Source: JAFNAG01 sp041501225 (lineage in GTDB: Bacteria > Acidobacteriota > UBA6911). From it: a stretch of DNA of 64,000 nucleotides. Position 1 is the stretch's first letter; each line of letters begins with the position of its first letter. Of this stretch, positions 63,016 to 64,000 are shown in pieces. Both the position numbers and the translations under genes were made by a program. Location: assembly GCA_041501225.1 (NCBI GenBank), contig JBGQNR010000001.1, forward strand, positions 32,122 to 96,121, written 5' to 3'. The notes under the pieces were generated by a model, which made no database searches, was not told the DNA's origin, and saw nothing but the letters and a program-made list of their open reading frames with translations.

Positions 63016-63858
63016 TTATTTCTGGTCCATCCCATACACAAGAACTTTGAAGGAATTCGGCACCGCCTTGGGTCGCGGAGCCTTGGCGGGAGGATTGCCG
63101 GCGGCCGGAGCTTCCGGCGCCTGGTAGTCTTGGGCGGCAAGATAGATTTTGTGTGTCTTCGGATCGAGTGTCATCGTCCGCGCACCAGCCGCAGTCTCGA
63201 GCGTCTGCACAATCGTAAGCTTGTCGGGGCTCTCTTCGCTGGCGATGCTGACGCTCCCGGCGCCGCCACACGATGCAAAGGCCAGTTTCGTCCCCGGGTC
63301 AAACCGGTTAGCATCCACACCAGCGCCGATAGGAACCGAGCCTACGACTTTGCCAGTGGTGCTGTCCATCATCACCATCAGGTTGTCACAGCCGATAAAA
63401 AGCCTGTGATTCAGAAGATCAATGGCCATGCCCGAACCGCCTTCGCCCGGCGCCGTCGGCCATGTCGCTACGATCTGGTGAGTCTTCATGTCGATGGCAA
63501 CGACCTCATTCAAGCTGTCAATGTTGTTGTATACGCGCCCTGCTTTTGTATCCACGACGGCAAACTCGGGCGTTCCAGGCAGCGTGATCGTTGTGATGAC
63601 CTTGCCGGTCTTCGCTTCGAAGACGGTAGCCGAAGGAGCGGTCCGGCTTCGGTTGAAGGTATACACTTCCTGCACGCCCGGAACGTAAAGAATCCCATCG
63701 GGATTCTGACCCGTGTCGACTTTTGACGTCGTCTTGAGCGTCTTCAGATCAACGATGCTGGCTTTGCTCTCCTGCCCGTTGCTCGAAAATCCGAGGCCCA
63801 ATTCCGGCGCAATGGCAAAACCATGGACGCCCGGCATATCGGTGATTTCGCCGATCAC
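63016..63858 (-). CDS. YncE-like beta-propeller protein, 5' end uncertain
   Basis: A 280-residue repeat protein of the YncE/cytochrome D1-type propeller class. Repeated blade-like units such as VDTKAGRVYNNIDSLNEVVAIDMKT, IDLLNHRLFIGCDNLMVMMD and LDPKTHKIYLAAQDYQ are spaced by about 40 residues. A Pro/Ala-rich stretch near residue 245 precedes the last strand. The usable start is GTG 63858, but homologous-looking sequence continues in frame upstream (IGGTHSKPGSAVIDIEKDE) to a TAA at 63927-63925, so the signal peptide and first blade are missing or out of frame. It is probably the first gene of the efflux operon. The function is unknown, perhaps a periplasmic metal or redox factor. Confidence 0.75.
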   Translation of the reverse strand: MIGEITDMPGVHGFAIAPELGLGFSSNGQESKASIVDLKTLKTTSKVDTGQNPDGILYVPGVQEVYTFNRSRTAPSATVFEAKTGKVITTITLPGTPEFAVVDTKAGRVYNNIDSLNEVVAIDMKTHQIVATWPTAPGEGGSGMAIDLLNHRLFIGCDNLMVMMDSTTGKVVGSVPIGAGVDANRFDPGTKLAFASCGGAGSVSIASEESPDKLTIVQTLETAAGARTMTLDPKTHKIYLAAQDYQAPEAPAAGNPPAKAPRPKAVPNSFKVLVYGMDQK

Positions 63859-64000
63859 TTCGTCCTTCTCGATATCAATTACGGCGCTTCCGGGTTTTGA
63901 GTGGGTACCCCCAATATGTTGTAGTTAGGCCGTGGTGCAAGGCCTCGGGTACAGATCCAGTCCGCCGCAATGAAAATAGATGGCCGTTTTGTAGTGTTCG

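Noticed and set aside
57200..63858. Heavy-metal (CzcA/CusA) efflux system
   Set aside because: The TM4 relay reads GLVIDDAIVVVEN, as in drug-type HAE pumps, and no metal-binding histidine-rich protein or metal regulator is adjacent.

Overview
This window looks like a GC-rich chromosome segment (about 60% by eye) from a saprophytic Gram-negative bacterium, most likely a member of the Acidobacteriota. The assignment rests on an Oar-like TonB-dependent receptor of about 1180 residues with an N-terminal carboxypeptidase-regulatory-like domain, a DNPR-type (meso-DAP) MurE, a PASTA-bearing FtsI, RND/TolC envelope systems and many secreted carbohydrate-active enzymes. It is an inference from gene content, not from a marker-gene phylogeny.

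Region 1 (39-16843, + strand) is a compact division and cell-wall (dcw) cluster: mraZ, rsmH, ftsL, ftsI, murE, murF, mraY, murD, ftsW, murG, murC, ftsQ, ftsA, ftsZ. Most neighbours overlap or are separated by a few bases, and murB and ddl are missing from their usual place between murC and ftsQ. A rhomboid protease (- strand) follows, then rph and rdgB.

Region 2 (19647-24193) is an intact tRNA-Pro(UGG) followed by about 4.5 kb that ends in a perfect 53-bp copy of the tRNA 3' end. This is the footprint of an integrated element or genomic island with no integrase left. It holds a secreted protein, a 3' gene fragment, a DUF188 (YaiI/YqxD) protein, a small membrane protein, a methyltransferase and three related, partly palindromic repeats that recall integron cassette boundaries.

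Region 3 (24216-40222, - strand) starts with a MetF-MetV-like fusion, then a REP-like palindrome, then what reads as a glucuronoxylan and lignin-carbohydrate utilisation locus. In transcription order this is a ROK repressor, GH67 alpha-glucuronidase with a C-terminal carbohydrate-binding-like domain, GPH-type sugar:cation symporter, GH3 beta-xylosidase/glucosidase, CE15 glucuronoyl esterase and an exported GH115-GH8 fusion. Diverging from it on the + strand is the TonB-dependent receptor (40677-44219). A good sigma70-type promoter overlapped by a perfect 15-bp palindrome lies upstream of the receptor, and a closely related palindrome lies upstream of GH67, which suggests shared control by the ROK protein. 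The proposed flow is: the outer-membrane receptor imports or signals; CE15, GH115, GH8 and GH67 debranch and shorten xylan outside the cytoplasm; the symporter imports the products; the leaderless GH3 finishes them inside.

Region 4 (44457-57149) carries a uroporphyrinogen-decarboxylase-like protein, a secreted M28 peptidase fused to a cyclophilin-like domain, a CE8 pectinesterase, a secreted M6-type metalloprotease with a duplicated flanking domain, an SSS transporter, a large exported DUF5695 protein and a small lipoprotein. Region 5 (57200-63858, - strand) is an operon for a tripartite RND efflux pump (TolC, adaptor, permease) preceded by a YncE-like beta-propeller gene whose 5' end looks damaged. 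Several intergenic spaces contain long imperfect hairpins made of short stuttering motifs.
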